Shown piece after piece: positions 34,894 through 44,854 of a stretch of 64,000 nt of DNA; within the stretch, counting starts at the first letter, position 1, and every line of letters begins with the position of its first letter. The translations under genes were made by a program, and so were the position numbers. The notes under the pieces are model-generated. The model was not told the origin of the DNA. It worked only from the letters and a program-made list of their open reading frames with translations, and did not search any database. The stretch is from Lentzea guizhouensis. GTDB taxonomy: Bacteria > Actinomycetota > Actinomycetes > Mycobacteriales > Pseudonocardiaceae. The stretch is taken from contig NZ_CP016793.1 of NCBI RefSeq assembly GCF_001701025.1, forward strand, positions 4,712,001 through 4,776,000. The letters run 5' to 3'.

Positions 34894-37722
34894 GTGACAC
34901 TCGGCGAGGAGCCCCTGCGGTTCGAGGTTCTCGGCCTTCTCCGGGTCGTTCGCGCAGGTCACGAGCTTGATCTCGGGGCGGCGAAACAACGTGCCGTGCT
35001 CGCCGTGCTGCTGCTGTCGCGCAACACCTCGGTGAGCCGGGGGACGATCATCGAGGCCGTCTGGGGCGACAACGTGCCCTCCAGCGCGGTCAACCTCGTG
35101 CAGACCTACGTCGCCGGGCTGCGGCGCGCGCTGGAACCGACCCGTGCCCGCCGGGCTCCCGCGGAGCTGCTGACGTCGGTCGGGGACGGGTACCTCCTGC
35201 GGGTCGAGCCGGGCGCGCTGGACCTCGACGTCTTCGAACGCCAGGTCTCGCTCGCGCACCGCATGAGGGTGGCCGGGGACCTGGCCGGAGCGGCGGTCGA
35301 GCTGGACGACGCGCTGGCGTTGTTCCGCGCGGAGCCGCTGGGGGGATTGTCCGGCCTCTTCGCCGACGTCGAACGCGGTCGTCTCGTGGAACGCCGTCTG
35401 GCCGTGGTCGAGGAACGCGCCGAGCTCGGTCTTGCGATCGGACAGGGGCCTGAGCTCGTTTCGCAGCTCACCTCTCTCGTGGCCGACCATCCGTTGCGGG
35501 AACGCGGTCACGGGCTCCTGATGCGCGCGTTGGTCCAGGCGGGACGGCAGGCGGAAGCCCTGGCGGCCTACCGGGAGGCGCGCCGGGTGTTGATCGACGA
35601 GCTCGGTGTGGAGCCGGGGCCGGAGCTGCGCCGGGTGCACCAGGCCGTGCTGGCGGGGGACAGCCCGGAACCGGAACGCGCGCCGGTCCGCCTACCGGCG
35701 CAACCCGCGCCCGAGCCCGTGGTGACCGTGCCCGCGCAGCTGCCGCGCGCGCCCGTCGCGTTGATCGGCCGGGACGAAGAGCTGGCGTTGATGGACTCGT
35801 TGCTGCGCGCGCACGACGGGCCCGTGCTGCTGGTGACCGGTCCGGCCGGTGTGGGCAAGACGGCGCTGGCGTTGCACTGGGCGCATCGGGTCCGCGAGGA
35901 GTTCCCGGACGGCCAGCTCTACGTCGACGTGCACGGCTACGACCCGAACCGGGAGCCGCTGGAGATCGGCGAGGTGCTCAACCGGTTCCTGCGCGCGTTG
36001 GGCGTGCCGGCCGGCGACACCCCGGTGTCGGTCGACGAACGGTCCGCGTTGCTGCGCACCCTGCTGGCGGACCGCCGGATGCTGGTGATGCTCGACAACG
36101 TCCGCGGCTCCGGCGACCTGCTGCCGCTGCTGCCGGGCGCGCCCTCGTGCGTGGTCGTGACCTCGCGCCGCCGCCTGGTCGGCCTGGTCGCCCAGGTCGA
36201 GGCGAAGCTGATCGAGCTCGACATGCTCACCACGGACGCCGCCGTCGACGTGCTGGGCCGCATCGCCGGCCGCGCCGACGTGGAGGCGGCCGCCCTGCGG
36301 TCGCTGGCCGAACTGTGCGACGGCCTGCCGCTGGCGCTGCGCATCGCCGCCGCGCGCCTGGCCGTGTCACCGAAGCTGCGTGTCGCCGAACTCGTCGAAG
36401 AGCTGCAGGACGAACACGGCCGGTTGGCCGCCCTCGGCCTGGAGGACGGCGAAGGCCCCGTGCGCGCCGCACTGGACGCGTCTCGCCGTGCGCTGCCACC
36501 GGTTCCCGCTCGCCTGTTGCCCGTCATCGGTCTGCACCCCGGCGCCGACCTGACCCCGCACGTCGTCGCCGCGATGGGCGAGATTTCCTTAGTGGAGGCC
36601 CACCGCGCACTGGAAGCGCTGGCCGCCGCGAACCTGCTCTCGGTCTCCGAACCGGGCCGCCTGGTCGCCCACGACATGGTCCGCGTCTACGCGAAGACGC
36701 TGGCGGGTGAGCTCTCCGAACCGGAACGCCGCGCCGCCACCGGCCGCATGCTCGACTACTACCTGCACTGCGCCGACCTGGCCGACGGCCTGCTCCCGAT
36801 CAACCGCGGCAGCGTCCTCGTGGCCCCCGAGCACCGCCCGGCCGCCGTCCCGTCGCTGACCGGCCCGTCCGACGCCATGGCCTGGTTCGACGCCGAGCGC
36901 GCCAACCTCATCGCCGCCACCGAACACGCCGCGGTGTCCGGCTGGCACGTCCACGCCTGGCAGCTGCCGTACACGCTGTCGCGCTACCTCTGGCTGCGCA
37001 CCGAACGCGAGACCTCGCTCCGCATCACCCAGGCCGCACTGGCCGCCGCGAACGCGCTCGGCGACGACGACGCCCGGTTCGTCATGCAGTTCAACCTCGG
37101 CGTGGCGCTGTTGCAGGTGGAACGCAAGGAAGAGGCGCTGGCCGCCCACCGGGGTGCCCTGGAGGTGGCCCGCCGCAAGGCGGACGTCCACCAGCAGGCC
37201 CGCGCCCTCACCACCGTCGCCGGCACCCTCATGGACCTCGGCCGCACCGAGGAGGCGGAAGCCCACTACCGCGAGGCGATGGAGGTCTCGCGCATCGCCG
37301 GTTCGAAGTGGGCGGAGGCCAACGCGCACCACCACCTCGGCCTGCTCTACCTCGCCAACCACCGCTACGACGACGCCATGCCGTGGCTGCGGGTGGCCCT
37401 GCGGATGTACCACGAGGTGGGCGAGCAGTGCGGCGAGGCGGCCTGCCACGTCGACCTCTCCACCGCACTGCTGGAAACCGGCGACACCGAGGGCGCGCTG
37501 TCCTCGGCCCGCACCGCACTGGCCGTCGCGTGTGACGCGGTGTCGCCCTACCACCAGGCTCTGGCGCACGACCGGCTCGCGGCGGTGTTCGACCGGCTGG
37601 GAGCGGCGGGCGCGGCGGCGCACTGGCAGCGGGCGCTGGCGTTGTTCACGGAGCTGGGAGCACCGGAGGCGGACGGCATCCGGGCGAGGCTGGCACGGGC
37701 GCGGGTCGTGACGGTGGGCTAG
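34894..37722 (+). CDS. AfsR/SARP family transcriptional activator with NB-ARC and TPR
   Basis: 942-residue activator. OmpR-like winged HTH DNA-binding domain (about 8-100; LDLGAAKQRAVLAVLLLS, SAVNLVQTYVAGLRRAL), bacterial transcriptional activation domain (about 105-250; ALVQAGRQAEALAAYREAR), then an NB-ARC ATPase with Walker A GPAGVGKTALAL near 313 and Walker B RMLVMLDNV near 393. C-terminal tetratricopeptide repeats (about 700-940) follow. Such proteins switch on antibiotic clusters or differentiation genes in response to ATP/ADP state and partner binding. No biosynthetic cluster is adjacent, so its targets are unknown. GTG start with GAAGGA eight bases upstream. Confidence 0.94.
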   Translation: MTLGEEPLRFEVLGLLRVVRAGHELDLGAAKQRAVLAVLLLSRNTSVSRGTIIEAVWGDNVPSSAVNLVQTYVAGLRRALEPTRARRAPAELLTSVGDGYLLRVEPGALDLDVFERQVSLAHRMRVAGDLAGAAVELDDALALFRAEPLGGLSGLFADVERGRLVERRLAVVEERAELGLAIGQGPELVSQLTSLVADHPLRERGHGLLMRALVQAGRQAEALAAYREARRVLIDELGVEPGPELRRVHQAVLAGDSPEPERAPVRLPAQPAPEPVVTVPAQLPRAPVALIGRDEELALMDSLLRAHDGPVLLVTGPAGVGKTALALHWAHRVREEFPDGQLYVDVHGYDPNREPLEIGEVLNRFLRALGVPAGDTPVSVDERSALLRTLLADRRMLVMLDNVRGSGDLLPLLPGAPSCVVVTSRRRLVGLVAQVEAKLIELDMLTTDAAVDVLGRIAGRADVEAAALRSLAELCDGLPLALRIAAARLAVSPKLRVAELVEELQDEHGRLAALGLEDGEGPVRAALDASRRALPPVPARLLPVIGLHPGADLTPHVVAAMGEISLVEAHRALEALAAANLLSVSEPGRLVAHDMVRVYAKTLAGELSEPERRAATGRMLDYYLHCADLADGLLPINRGSVLVAPEHRPAAVPSLTGPSDAMAWFDAERANLIAATEHAAVSGWHVHAWQLPYTLSRYLWLRTERETSLRITQAALAAANALGDDDARFVMQFNLGVALLQVERKEEALAAHRGALEVARRKADVHQQARALTTVAGTLMDLGRTEEAEAHYREAMEVSRIAGSKWAEANAHHHLGLLYLANHRYDDAMPWLRVALRMYHEVGEQCGEAACHVDLSTALLETGDTEGALSSARTALAVACDAVSPYHQALAHDRLAAVFDRLGAAGAAAHWQRALALFTELGAPEADGIRARLARARVVTVG

Positions 37723-37830
37723 ACGGTGCCCTGGCCGCCGCAGTGGTGGCACGGGGTAAGGCTCTGCACCCGCAACCCTCACCCGTTCTCCCAATGCCCG
37801 CGGACCACCCTCAGCACCACTCTGAGGTCC

Positions 37831-37986
37831 ATGACCGAATGGACCCCGGAAGCACTCAACGCCGAGATCGCCTACCGCCGCGCCAACGCCCGTTGCGCCT
37901 GGCAGCGCTCCAACGGCAGCCCGCGCAGCTGGTTCCACCGCGTGATCCACCGCACCTCGCGGAAACCCGGCGGCACCAGCCCGTGA
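37831..37986 (+). CDS. Small hypothetical protein, 51 residues
   Basis: ATG at 37831 gives a short Arg/Trp-rich protein (MTEWTPEALNAEIAYRRANA at the start, RSWFHRVIHRTSRK near the end). It lies between the SARP and LuxR-type genes with TCTGAGG just upstream. The codon pattern is normal, but there is no recognised family, so it may be spurious. Confidence 0.42.
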   Translation: MTEWTPEALNAEIAYRRANARCAWQRSNGSPRSWFHRVIHRTSRKPGGTSP

Positions 37987-37997
37987 GGTGTGCGAGC

Positions 37998-40969
37998 ATG
38001 CCTCACGTGGCACGCCTAGGTTCCGGAATTCCCCTGGTCGCCCGCGACCGCGAGCTGACCCGGTTGCGCGCCGCCCTCACCAACGCGGGCAACGGCACCG
38101 CCGCCGCGGTCCTCCTCGCCGGCGACGCCGGTGTCGGCAAGACCAGGCTCGTCGACGAGCTCGCCGCTGCCGCCGACGACACGCTCGTCCTCTTGGGACG
38201 GTGTCTCGACGCGGGTGAGACCGGGCTGCCCTACCTGCCGTTCGCCGAGGCCCTGGGCCAGCTCAAGACCGAGACCGCGCACCGGCCTGCGCTCGCGATG
38301 CTCCTGCCGCAGCTGGCACTTCCGGCCGAACGCGAACCCGGCACCGAGGCGATGCTGGCGCCCAGCCTGATCCCGGGAAGGCGCCCCGAGCAGGACGTCG
38401 GGCAGCTCCAGCTCTTCGACGCGGTGCTCGGCCTGCTGACCGAGCTGTCGGAGCGGCAGCGGGTGCTGCTCGTCGTCGAGGACCTGCACTGGGCGGACGC
38501 GTCCACCCGGTACCTGCTGTCGTTCCTGTTGTCCCGCTTGAAGTCCCAGCGGCTGCTGGTGGTCGGCACCTACCGCGGTGACGACCTGCACCGCAGCCAC
38601 CCGTTGCGGCCCTTGCTGTCCGAGCTCGTGCGGCTGCCCGCGGTGGAGCGGCTCGACCTCGCGCCCTTCAACGCCGCCGACGCCCGCAGGTTCGTGGACG
38701 CGTTGAGCGACGACCTGCCGCAGGACGTCGTCCAGCAGGTGGCGGACCGGTCCGAGGGCAACGCGTTCTTCGCCGAGGAGCTCATCGCGGTGGCGACGTG
38801 CGACGACCGGTCGTCGCTGCCGAGTGCGCTGGCCGACGTGCTGCTGAGCCGGGTCGAGCGGTTGAGCCCGGAGGCGCAGCACGTCGTGCGGGTCGCGTCG
38901 GTGCGCGGGCGCCGGGTGCAGCACGAGCGGCTCGAGGAAGCCGCCGGCATGAGCGACGTCGCGCTCGACACCGCGCTGCGCGAGCTCGTCCAGCACCACC
39001 TGCTCGTCGTGGACGACAGCGAGATCTACACCTTCCGGCACGCGTTGCTGCGCGAAGCCGTCTACGGGGACCTCCTTCCCGGCGAACGGGTCCGGCTGCA
39101 CGCCGCGTACGCCCACCACCTCGCCCAGCACCTCGACGAACGCGGTGCCGCGGCGGCCCTGGCGCACCACGCGTTCCAGAGCCACGACCACGGGCAGGCG
39201 CTCACGGCGTTCATCAAGGCCGCCAAGGAGGCCGAACGCGCGGGTGCGCCCGCGGAGTCGTTGCAGCACCTGGAGATGGCGCTCAACCTGTGGAACGCGG
39301 TACCGGAGGCCGAGCGTCCGTCCGATGTGGACGAAACGGTGCTGCTGCGGCGGGCGTCCTGGGTCGCGGGCACGGCCGGCCAGCCGGAGCGGGCCGTGGC
39401 GTTCGGGCGCAGTGCGAAGAAGGCGTTCGCCGGGCAGTCACCGGAGGAGCAGGCGGAGGTCCTGCTGCGGCTCGCCCAGGCGTTGTCGAACCTGGACGGC
39501 AACGACCAGGAGCACCGCGAGGTCATGACGGCGGCGTGGGAGCTGGTCCGCGACCGGGAGGCGAGCCCGACGCGGGCGCGCGTGCTCGCCGGGATGGCGT
39601 CGCTGCTGCGCCAGGAACGGCGTGGCGACGAGGCACGGGAGGCCGCCGAGCGCGCCATCGCCGACGGGCAGGCGGCGAACGCGCCGGGAGCCGTGGCGGA
39701 CGCACTCGGCACGCTCGGCATCCTCGACGACTACGCGGACCGGCCGGAAGAGGCCCGGCAGAACTTCGAGCGGGCGATCACGTGCGCGCGGGAGGTCGGC
39801 GCGGTCAACACCGAGCTGCGGGCCCGGTACTACCACGGCCTGCTGCACTACGACCGCGGTGAGCTCACCGCGGCCGCCCGCGTCTACAACGAGGCCGGCG
39901 ACCGGGCCCAGGAGACCGGCCTGACCTGGAGCGTGTTCGGCCTGGAGATCCGCATCCAGCAGGTGCTCGTGCACTACTACCTGGGCGACTGGGACTACGC
40001 GGACTGGGCCAGCGAACCGCCGGGCATGTCCGTGTCCTCGACGGTGCTGGCCAGGTTGCGGGCCGCCAACACCCACCTCACCATCGCCCGCGGGCAGCTG
40101 GCCGAGTCCGAGCGCGTGATCACCAAGCTGCGCAGCGACTGGCACCGCGACAGCCAGATCGCGCTGATCACCGGCGGTACCGGCGGTGAGCTCGCGCTGT
40201 GGCGTGGTCGTCCGGAGCTGGCCGTCGAACGCATCACGGACGTGCTGGAGTGGACCCGCAAGCTCGGCGGCCCGTGGGGGCTCGCCGACATCAGGATCGG
40301 CGCGGTCGGCGTCTCCGGTTACGCCGACATCGCCGCCAAGGCCCGCCGCAAGCGGGACGCGCAGGCCGAGCGGGACGCCGTGGAGGCCGGCCGCGAGCTC
40401 GCCGAGCACGTCCGGCTGACCGCGCGCAACGGTGTTCCGCGCTCCGGCACGCTCGGACCGGAGGGCCGCGCCTGGCTGGCCCTCGCAGGCCGAGGAGTCC
40501 CCTGACCGGAGCCGGTGACCCCGCGCTCTGGCAGGCCGCCGTCGACGGGTTCGGCTACGGCCTGGTCTTCGAGCAGGCGCTGTGCCGGTGGCGGCTGGCG
40601 GAGGCGCTGCTCGGCGCCGACCGCAGGGACGAGGCCGCCGACGAGCTGCGCAAGGCCGACGAGACCGCGACGAAGCTCGGCGCGAAGGTGCTCGCGGACA
40701 CCGTGGCCGCGGTGGCCAAGCGCGCTCGCATCACCCTCAGGGCGGACGCACCGGCCCGGGACGAGGTCGACCTCTTCACGCCTCGGGAGCGCGCGGTGCT
40801 GGAGCTGGTGGCCGCCGGGCGCACGAACCGCGAGGTCGGCGAGGAGCTCTACATCAGCGAGAAGACGGTGTCCGTGCACCTCTCCCGGATCATGGCGAAG
40901 CTGGGGGCCTCCCGGCGTGCGGAAGCGGTGGCGATCGCGTACGACCGGGGTCTGCTCGAAACACCGTAG
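37998..40969 (+). CDS. LuxR family ATP-dependent regulator, frameshifted near its 3' end
   Basis: About 990-residue LAL-type regulator: N-terminal AAA/STAND ATPase (Walker A LLAGDAGVGKTRLVDELA near 36-52; Walker B VLLVVEDLHWADAS), long helical repeat middle, C-terminal LuxR HTH (FTPRERAVLELVAAGRTNRE then ISEKTVSVHLSRIMAKLGA). ATG at 37998. The frame from the ATG stops at 40505 (LALAGRGVP), while LTGAGDPALWQAAVDGFGYG and the HTH continue in another frame. The bases 40485-40504 suggest AEAEES as the missing link, which would need two separate 2-base losses. Without correction the protein lacks its DNA-binding domain. Possible read error or a true truncation. Confidence 0.85.
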
Positions 40970-41084
40970 GTTGTCATCCTCCAGGCTGATGCGGAACGCG
41001 TCGCCGAGATGATGTCCGCGCACTAGGCGCCGAAATAGCTTCTTCCTCGTCAAGGACAGACCCCCTGCGAGGAAGGCAAGCGAC

Positions 41085-41837
41085 ATGTCTGCACTGGTGT
41101 CCGAGGTCGGCACCCGGACCGCCGCGGCGGCCCACAACCTGGTGAAGGTCTACGGCAAGGGTGACACCGCGGTGCGGGCGCTCGACGGCATCAACGTCGC
41201 GTTCCAGGCCGGGCGGTTCACCGCCATCATGGGCCCGTCGGGTTCCGGCAAGTCGACGCTGATGCACTGCCTCGCGGGACTGGACACCGTCGACAGCGGT
41301 GCGATCCACATCGGACAGACCGAGATCACCAAGCTGAACGACAAGGACCTCACCAAGCTGCGCCGCGACCGCGTCGGGTTCGTCTTCCAGGCGTTCAACC
41401 TGCTGCCGACGCTGACCGCGGAGCAGAACATCCTGCTGGGCCTCGAACTGGCCGGTCGCAAGCCCGACCGGGAGTGGTTCGACACCATCGTCAACGTCCT
41501 GGGCCTGCGCGACCGGCTGACCCACCGCCCGACCGAGCTGTCCGGTGGCCAGCAGCAGCGCGTGGCCTGTGCCCGTGCCCTGGTCGCCCGTCCCGAGGTC
41601 ATCTTCGCCGACGAGCCGACCGGCAACCTGGACTCGCGCAGCGGTGCCGAGGTGCTGGACTTCCTGCGCATGTCGGTCCGCAAGCTGGGCCAGACCGTGA
41701 TCATGGTGACGCACGACCCGGTGGCCGCGAGCTACGCCGACCGCGTGGTGCTGCTCGCCGACGGCCGGCTCGCGGGTGAGATCCACCAGCCCACCACCGA
41801 GTCCGTCGTCAACGCCCTGACGCACCTGGGGGCGTGA
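41085..41837 (+). CDS. ABC transporter ATP-binding protein (MacB/LolD type)
   Basis: 250-residue ATPase of a lipid/peptide/macrolide-type exporter. Walker A GPSGSGKST, Q-loop FVFQAFNLLPTLTAEQN, signature LSGGQQQR, Walker B VIFADEPTGNLDSRSG and H-loop VTHDP are all intact. ATG at 41085 with GAGGAAGG upstream. The permease starts 8 bases after its stop, so they form one unit. Expression may be controlled by one of the two large regulators encoded just before it. Confidence 0.96.
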   Translation: MSALVSEVGTRTAAAAHNLVKVYGKGDTAVRALDGINVAFQAGRFTAIMGPSGSGKSTLMHCLAGLDTVDSGAIHIGQTEITKLNDKDLTKLRRDRVGFVFQAFNLLPTLTAEQNILLGLELAGRKPDREWFDTIVNVLGLRDRLTHRPTELSGGQQQRVACARALVARPEVIFADEPTGNLDSRSGAEVLDFLRMSVRKLGQTVIMVTHDPVAASYADRVVLLADGRLAGEIHQPTTESVVNALTHLGA

Positions 41838-41844
41838 GCCAGAA

Positions 41845-44361
41845 ATGCTGAAGACGATCCTCGCGGGCCTGCGTGCCCGCACGGCGAGGTTGGTGCTGTC
41901 CAGCATCGCCATCGCGCTCGGCGTCGCGTTCGTGACGGGCACGCTCGTGCTCGGCGACGCCGTCGAGGCCCAGACCAGGGACAACTTCGCCCGCAGCGCC
42001 CGCAACGTGGACGCCGCGGTGCACCTGTCGGAGAACAGCACCGACCGCGACAACGGCATCCCGGCCGACTTCGTCCAGAAGATCCGCGCCACCAACGGCG
42101 TGGCCGGCGCGGACGCCCGCGAGTTCGGCAGCGCGGCACTGCTCGGCAGTGACAACAAGGCCCGCAACGCGCTGGTCCAGCCGTTGCCGACGACCGAGAA
42201 GCTGCGGGACTTCAACCTCAAGGAGGGCAAGTTCCCGGTCAAGGCCGACGAGGCCGCGATCGACACCAAGACCGCCCAGGTCGCGAAGCTCAAGGTCGGC
42301 GACAAGCTGAAGCTGCTCGACGAGGAGAACGCCGAGCACGCGTTCACCATCGTCGGCACCTACCAGCAGGGCGCGAGCAGCGTGTCGATGTCCGGCAGCG
42401 ACCACGTCGTGGTGTCGCCGGAGGGCCTGCGCACGGTCATCCCGAAGCAGCGCGTCTACGAGATCGTGGCGGTCGCCAAGGACGGCGTCTCGCAGCAGCA
42501 GCTCGTCGACAACATCAAGGGTGTCATCGGCGCCGGCTACGACGTGCAGACCGGTGAGCAGCTGACCAAGGAGACCCTGGAGCAGGTGGGTGATGCCGCC
42601 GGGGAGATCAGGTCGGTCCTGCTGGCGTTCGCCGCGATCTCGCTCGTCGTCGCCGGCATGGTCATCTACAACACCTTCACCATCCTGGTCGCCCAGCGCA
42701 CGAAGGAGCTCGCGCTGCTGCGCTGCGTCGGCGCCGACCGCAGCCAGGTGTTCCGCAGCGTGCTCGCCGAGGCGGTCTTCATGGGCCTCGCGGCGTCGGT
42801 GCTCGGCATCCTCGGCGGACTCGGCGTCTCGGCGGGCCTGCAGGCCTTCATCGGCTCGGTCGGCGGGCCCAGCGGGGACGACTTCCCGATCCGCCTGCCG
42901 ATCTCGTGGGTGACGATCGCCGCCGGTTTCGGCGTCGGCGTGGTCGTGACCGTGCTGTCGGCCGTGCTGCCCGCCCGCCGCGCCACGCAGGTCGCCCCGG
43001 TGGCCGCCCTGCGCTCGCAGCCGGACAGCCACGACGACGTCGCCCGCACCGGCAAGATCCGGATCATCGTCGCCGCGCTGATCCTGGCGGTCGGCGGTGC
43101 CGCGGTCTACTTCGGACTGCAGCAGGAGAAGGAAGAGCCCGCGCTGTTCATCACCGGCGGCGCCACGATGGTGCTGCTGCTCGCGGTGCTGTTCCTCGGC
43201 CCGCTCTACGTGGGCCCGATCAACAGCCTGTTCGGCAAGGCGCTGCGCGGTGTCCCGGCCAAGCTGGCCTCGGCCAACGCGGGCCGCAACCCGAAGCGCA
43301 CGGCCGCCACCACGGCGGCGCTGATGATCGGCGTGACCATCGTCGCGATGGTGACGGTCGTGGCCGGCAGCGGCCGCGAGACGATGCTCAAGAAGGTCGA
43401 CGAGCGGTTCCCGGCCGACTACGAGGTCACCTCGAACGTCTACAGCCAGCCGCTCGGCCAGAAGTTCGCCGACGAGCTCACCAAGGTCCGCAACGTCGAG
43501 AAGGTCGCGCCCGAGCTCACCGCGTCCACCGAGTCGCCGCAGCTCCCGTACGCCTACGTGACCGGCTACCCCGCGGACGCCATCGGCTCGCTGGTGCGCG
43601 CCGAGACGACCACGGGTCCGCTGGGCACGCTCAAGGACAACGAGATCGCGATGCGCGAGAAGGAGGCCAAGGAGGCCGGCCTCTCGGTCGGCTCGTCGGT
43701 GAACCTCGGCGGCAAGGACTTCAAGGTCGTCGCACTGGTCAAGGACAACAGCTTCGGCACCGGCATCGTGACCCTGCCCGCGGCCACCGGGTTGCTCGAG
43801 GAGCCGCTGAAGGGCTACCAGAAACTGCTGGTCAAGCTCACTCCTGGCACCGACATCACGGTCGCGCGGGCCGACCTGGAACGGGCCATCGCGAGCTCCC
43901 CGGTCGCGGTGCTGAACTCGGCGGCCGAGACGAAGGCCGAGCTCAACGGCCAGATCGACCAGATCCTGCTCTTCATCTGGGCGCTCGTCGGCCTGGCGCT
44001 GATCATCGCGCTCTTCGGCATCGCCAACACGCTGACGCTCTCGGTGCTGGAACGCACCCGCGAGTCCGCACTGCTGCGCGCCCTGGGCCTGACCAGGGGC
44101 CAGCTGCGGCAGATGCTGGTGGTCGAGTCGATCCTGATGGCCCTGATCGGCGCGGTCGTGGGTGTCGCACTCGGCGCCGGCTTCGGCTGGCTGCTGGTCG
44201 AGGCGATCTCGAACGCCGAGTTCCAGATCAGCTACTCCATCCCGTTCGGCCAGATCGGCATCATGCTGGGCCTGGCCGTGGTCGCGGCGATCATCGCGGC
44301 CGCCCTGCCCGCCCGGCGCGCGGCGAAGAACTCGGTGGTCGCGGGCATGGCGGAGGGGTAG
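41845..44361 (+). CDS. FtsX-like ABC transporter permease
   Basis: 838-residue permease with two FtsX domains. Membrane helix at the N-terminus, large extracytoplasmic domain (about 40-240, MacB periplasmic-core-like), three helices, a short spacer with two further helices, a second extracytoplasmic domain (about 500-700) and a final three-helix FtsX block (LIIALFGIANTLTLSVLERT). This duplicated form is usual in actinobacteria and partners the preceding ATPase; the substrate (lipid, lipoprotein, peptide or drug) is unknown. Ends PARRAAKNSVVAGMAEG. Confidence 0.95.
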   Translation: MLKTILAGLRARTARLVLSSIAIALGVAFVTGTLVLGDAVEAQTRDNFARSARNVDAAVHLSENSTDRDNGIPADFVQKIRATNGVAGADAREFGSAALLGSDNKARNALVQPLPTTEKLRDFNLKEGKFPVKADEAAIDTKTAQVAKLKVGDKLKLLDEENAEHAFTIVGTYQQGASSVSMSGSDHVVVSPEGLRTVIPKQRVYEIVAVAKDGVSQQQLVDNIKGVIGAGYDVQTGEQLTKETLEQVGDAAGEIRSVLLAFAAISLVVAGMVIYNTFTILVAQRTKELALLRCVGADRSQVFRSVLAEAVFMGLAASVLGILGGLGVSAGLQAFIGSVGGPSGDDFPIRLPISWVTIAAGFGVGVVVTVLSAVLPARRATQVAPVAALRSQPDSHDDVARTGKIRIIVAALILAVGGAAVYFGLQQEKEEPALFITGGATMVLLLAVLFLGPLYVGPINSLFGKALRGVPAKLASANAGRNPKRTAATTAALMIGVTIVAMVTVVAGSGRETMLKKVDERFPADYEVTSNVYSQPLGQKFADELTKVRNVEKVAPELTASTESPQLPYAYVTGYPADAIGSLVRAETTTGPLGTLKDNEIAMREKEAKEAGLSVGSSVNLGGKDFKVVALVKDNSFGTGIVTLPAATGLLEEPLKGYQKLLVKLTPGTDITVARADLERAIASSPVAVLNSAAETKAELNGQIDQILLFIWALVGLALIIALFGIANTLTLSVLERTRESALLRALGLTRGQLRQMLVVESILMALIGAVVGVALGAGFGWLLVEAISNAEFQISYSIPFGQIGIMLGLAVVAAIIAAALPARRAAKNSVVAGMAEG

Positions 44362-44446
44362 GACGTCTGCTCGTGGCCGGGGTCGGGGCCTGGCCACGAA
44401 CAGATCGGGCGCGCGGAACAGGGGCCGCGCATCCAGGGGGATCGGT

Positions 44447-44479
44447 GGAGGTCCGGCGCCGTCGGGGCGCCGGACCTCC
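44447..44479 (+). terminator. First hairpin of terminator cluster
   Basis: Perfect 14-bp stem GGAGGTCCGGCGCC/GGCGCCGGACCTCC with 5-nt loop GTCGG, 85 bases after the permease stop. Confidence 0.8.
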
Positions 44480-44495
44480 GCATCGTTCCAGGTGC

Positions 44496-44542
44496 ACGCG
44501 GGGAGCTTTCGTGCACTCCTGGTGCACGGAAGCTCCCCGCGT
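44496..44542 (+). terminator. Second, very long hairpin of terminator cluster
   Basis: 21-bp stem (44496-44516 with 44522-44542), complete apart from one T/G position, loop TCCTG. Contains GTGCAC at the loop end. Confidence 0.8.
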
Positions 44543-44589
44543 ACCCGCTGCCGGCCGTCTCAACCGGAAGGGTGGAAAAAATCTTGGGG

Positions 44590-44669
44590 GCACGCGTCAT
44601 TTTTTGCGTGCAAGGCCCTCTACCTGGGATGAGAGGGACGACCGGAGCGAGGGCCCGGTCGTCCCTCTC
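44590..44669 (+). terminator. Third hairpin group before ceb operon
   Basis: A small GCACGC/GCGTGC hairpin with T-rich loop (44590-44611) is followed by a perfect 14-bp stem GAGAGGGACGACCG/CGGTCGTCCCTCTC (44631-44644 and 44656-44669), then TCCGTTTCC. It insulates the ceb promoter from upstream transcription. Confidence 0.7.
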
Positions 44670-44771
44670 TCCGTTTCCGCACCCGGTCGTGGTCTCGATC
44701 GGGACACGCGGCCGTTCCGGCCCTGGTTTTTGTTGCTCGCCTCCACAAAGTTACGGAACGATGTCGACCGC

Positions 44772-44814
44772 TTGACAGCGGCGCCTCTCCAGTTGAGTGT
44801 GAGAGCGCTCTCAC
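44772..44814 (+). promoter_or_regulatory. cebE promoter with palindromic LacI/CebR-type operator
   Basis: A consensus -35 TTGACA (44772-44777) is followed 17 bases on by a weak -10 (GAGTGT, 44795-44800). A perfect 16-bp palindrome GTGAGAGCGCTCTCAC (44799-44814) overlaps and follows it. The GAGCGCTC core is that of the Streptomyces CebR operator. A bound repressor would block initiation. The gene for a matching LacI-type protein lies 6.6 kb downstream. Confidence 0.75.
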
Positions 44815-44854
44815 CGAGGTTCACATGCGCCTACGGCGCCGTCGAGGAGGACGG

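Noticed and set aside
41809..44397. Minus-strand 860-codon frame opposite the FtsX permease
   Set aside because: Shadow of the permease; Asp/His/Arg-rich and motif-free.
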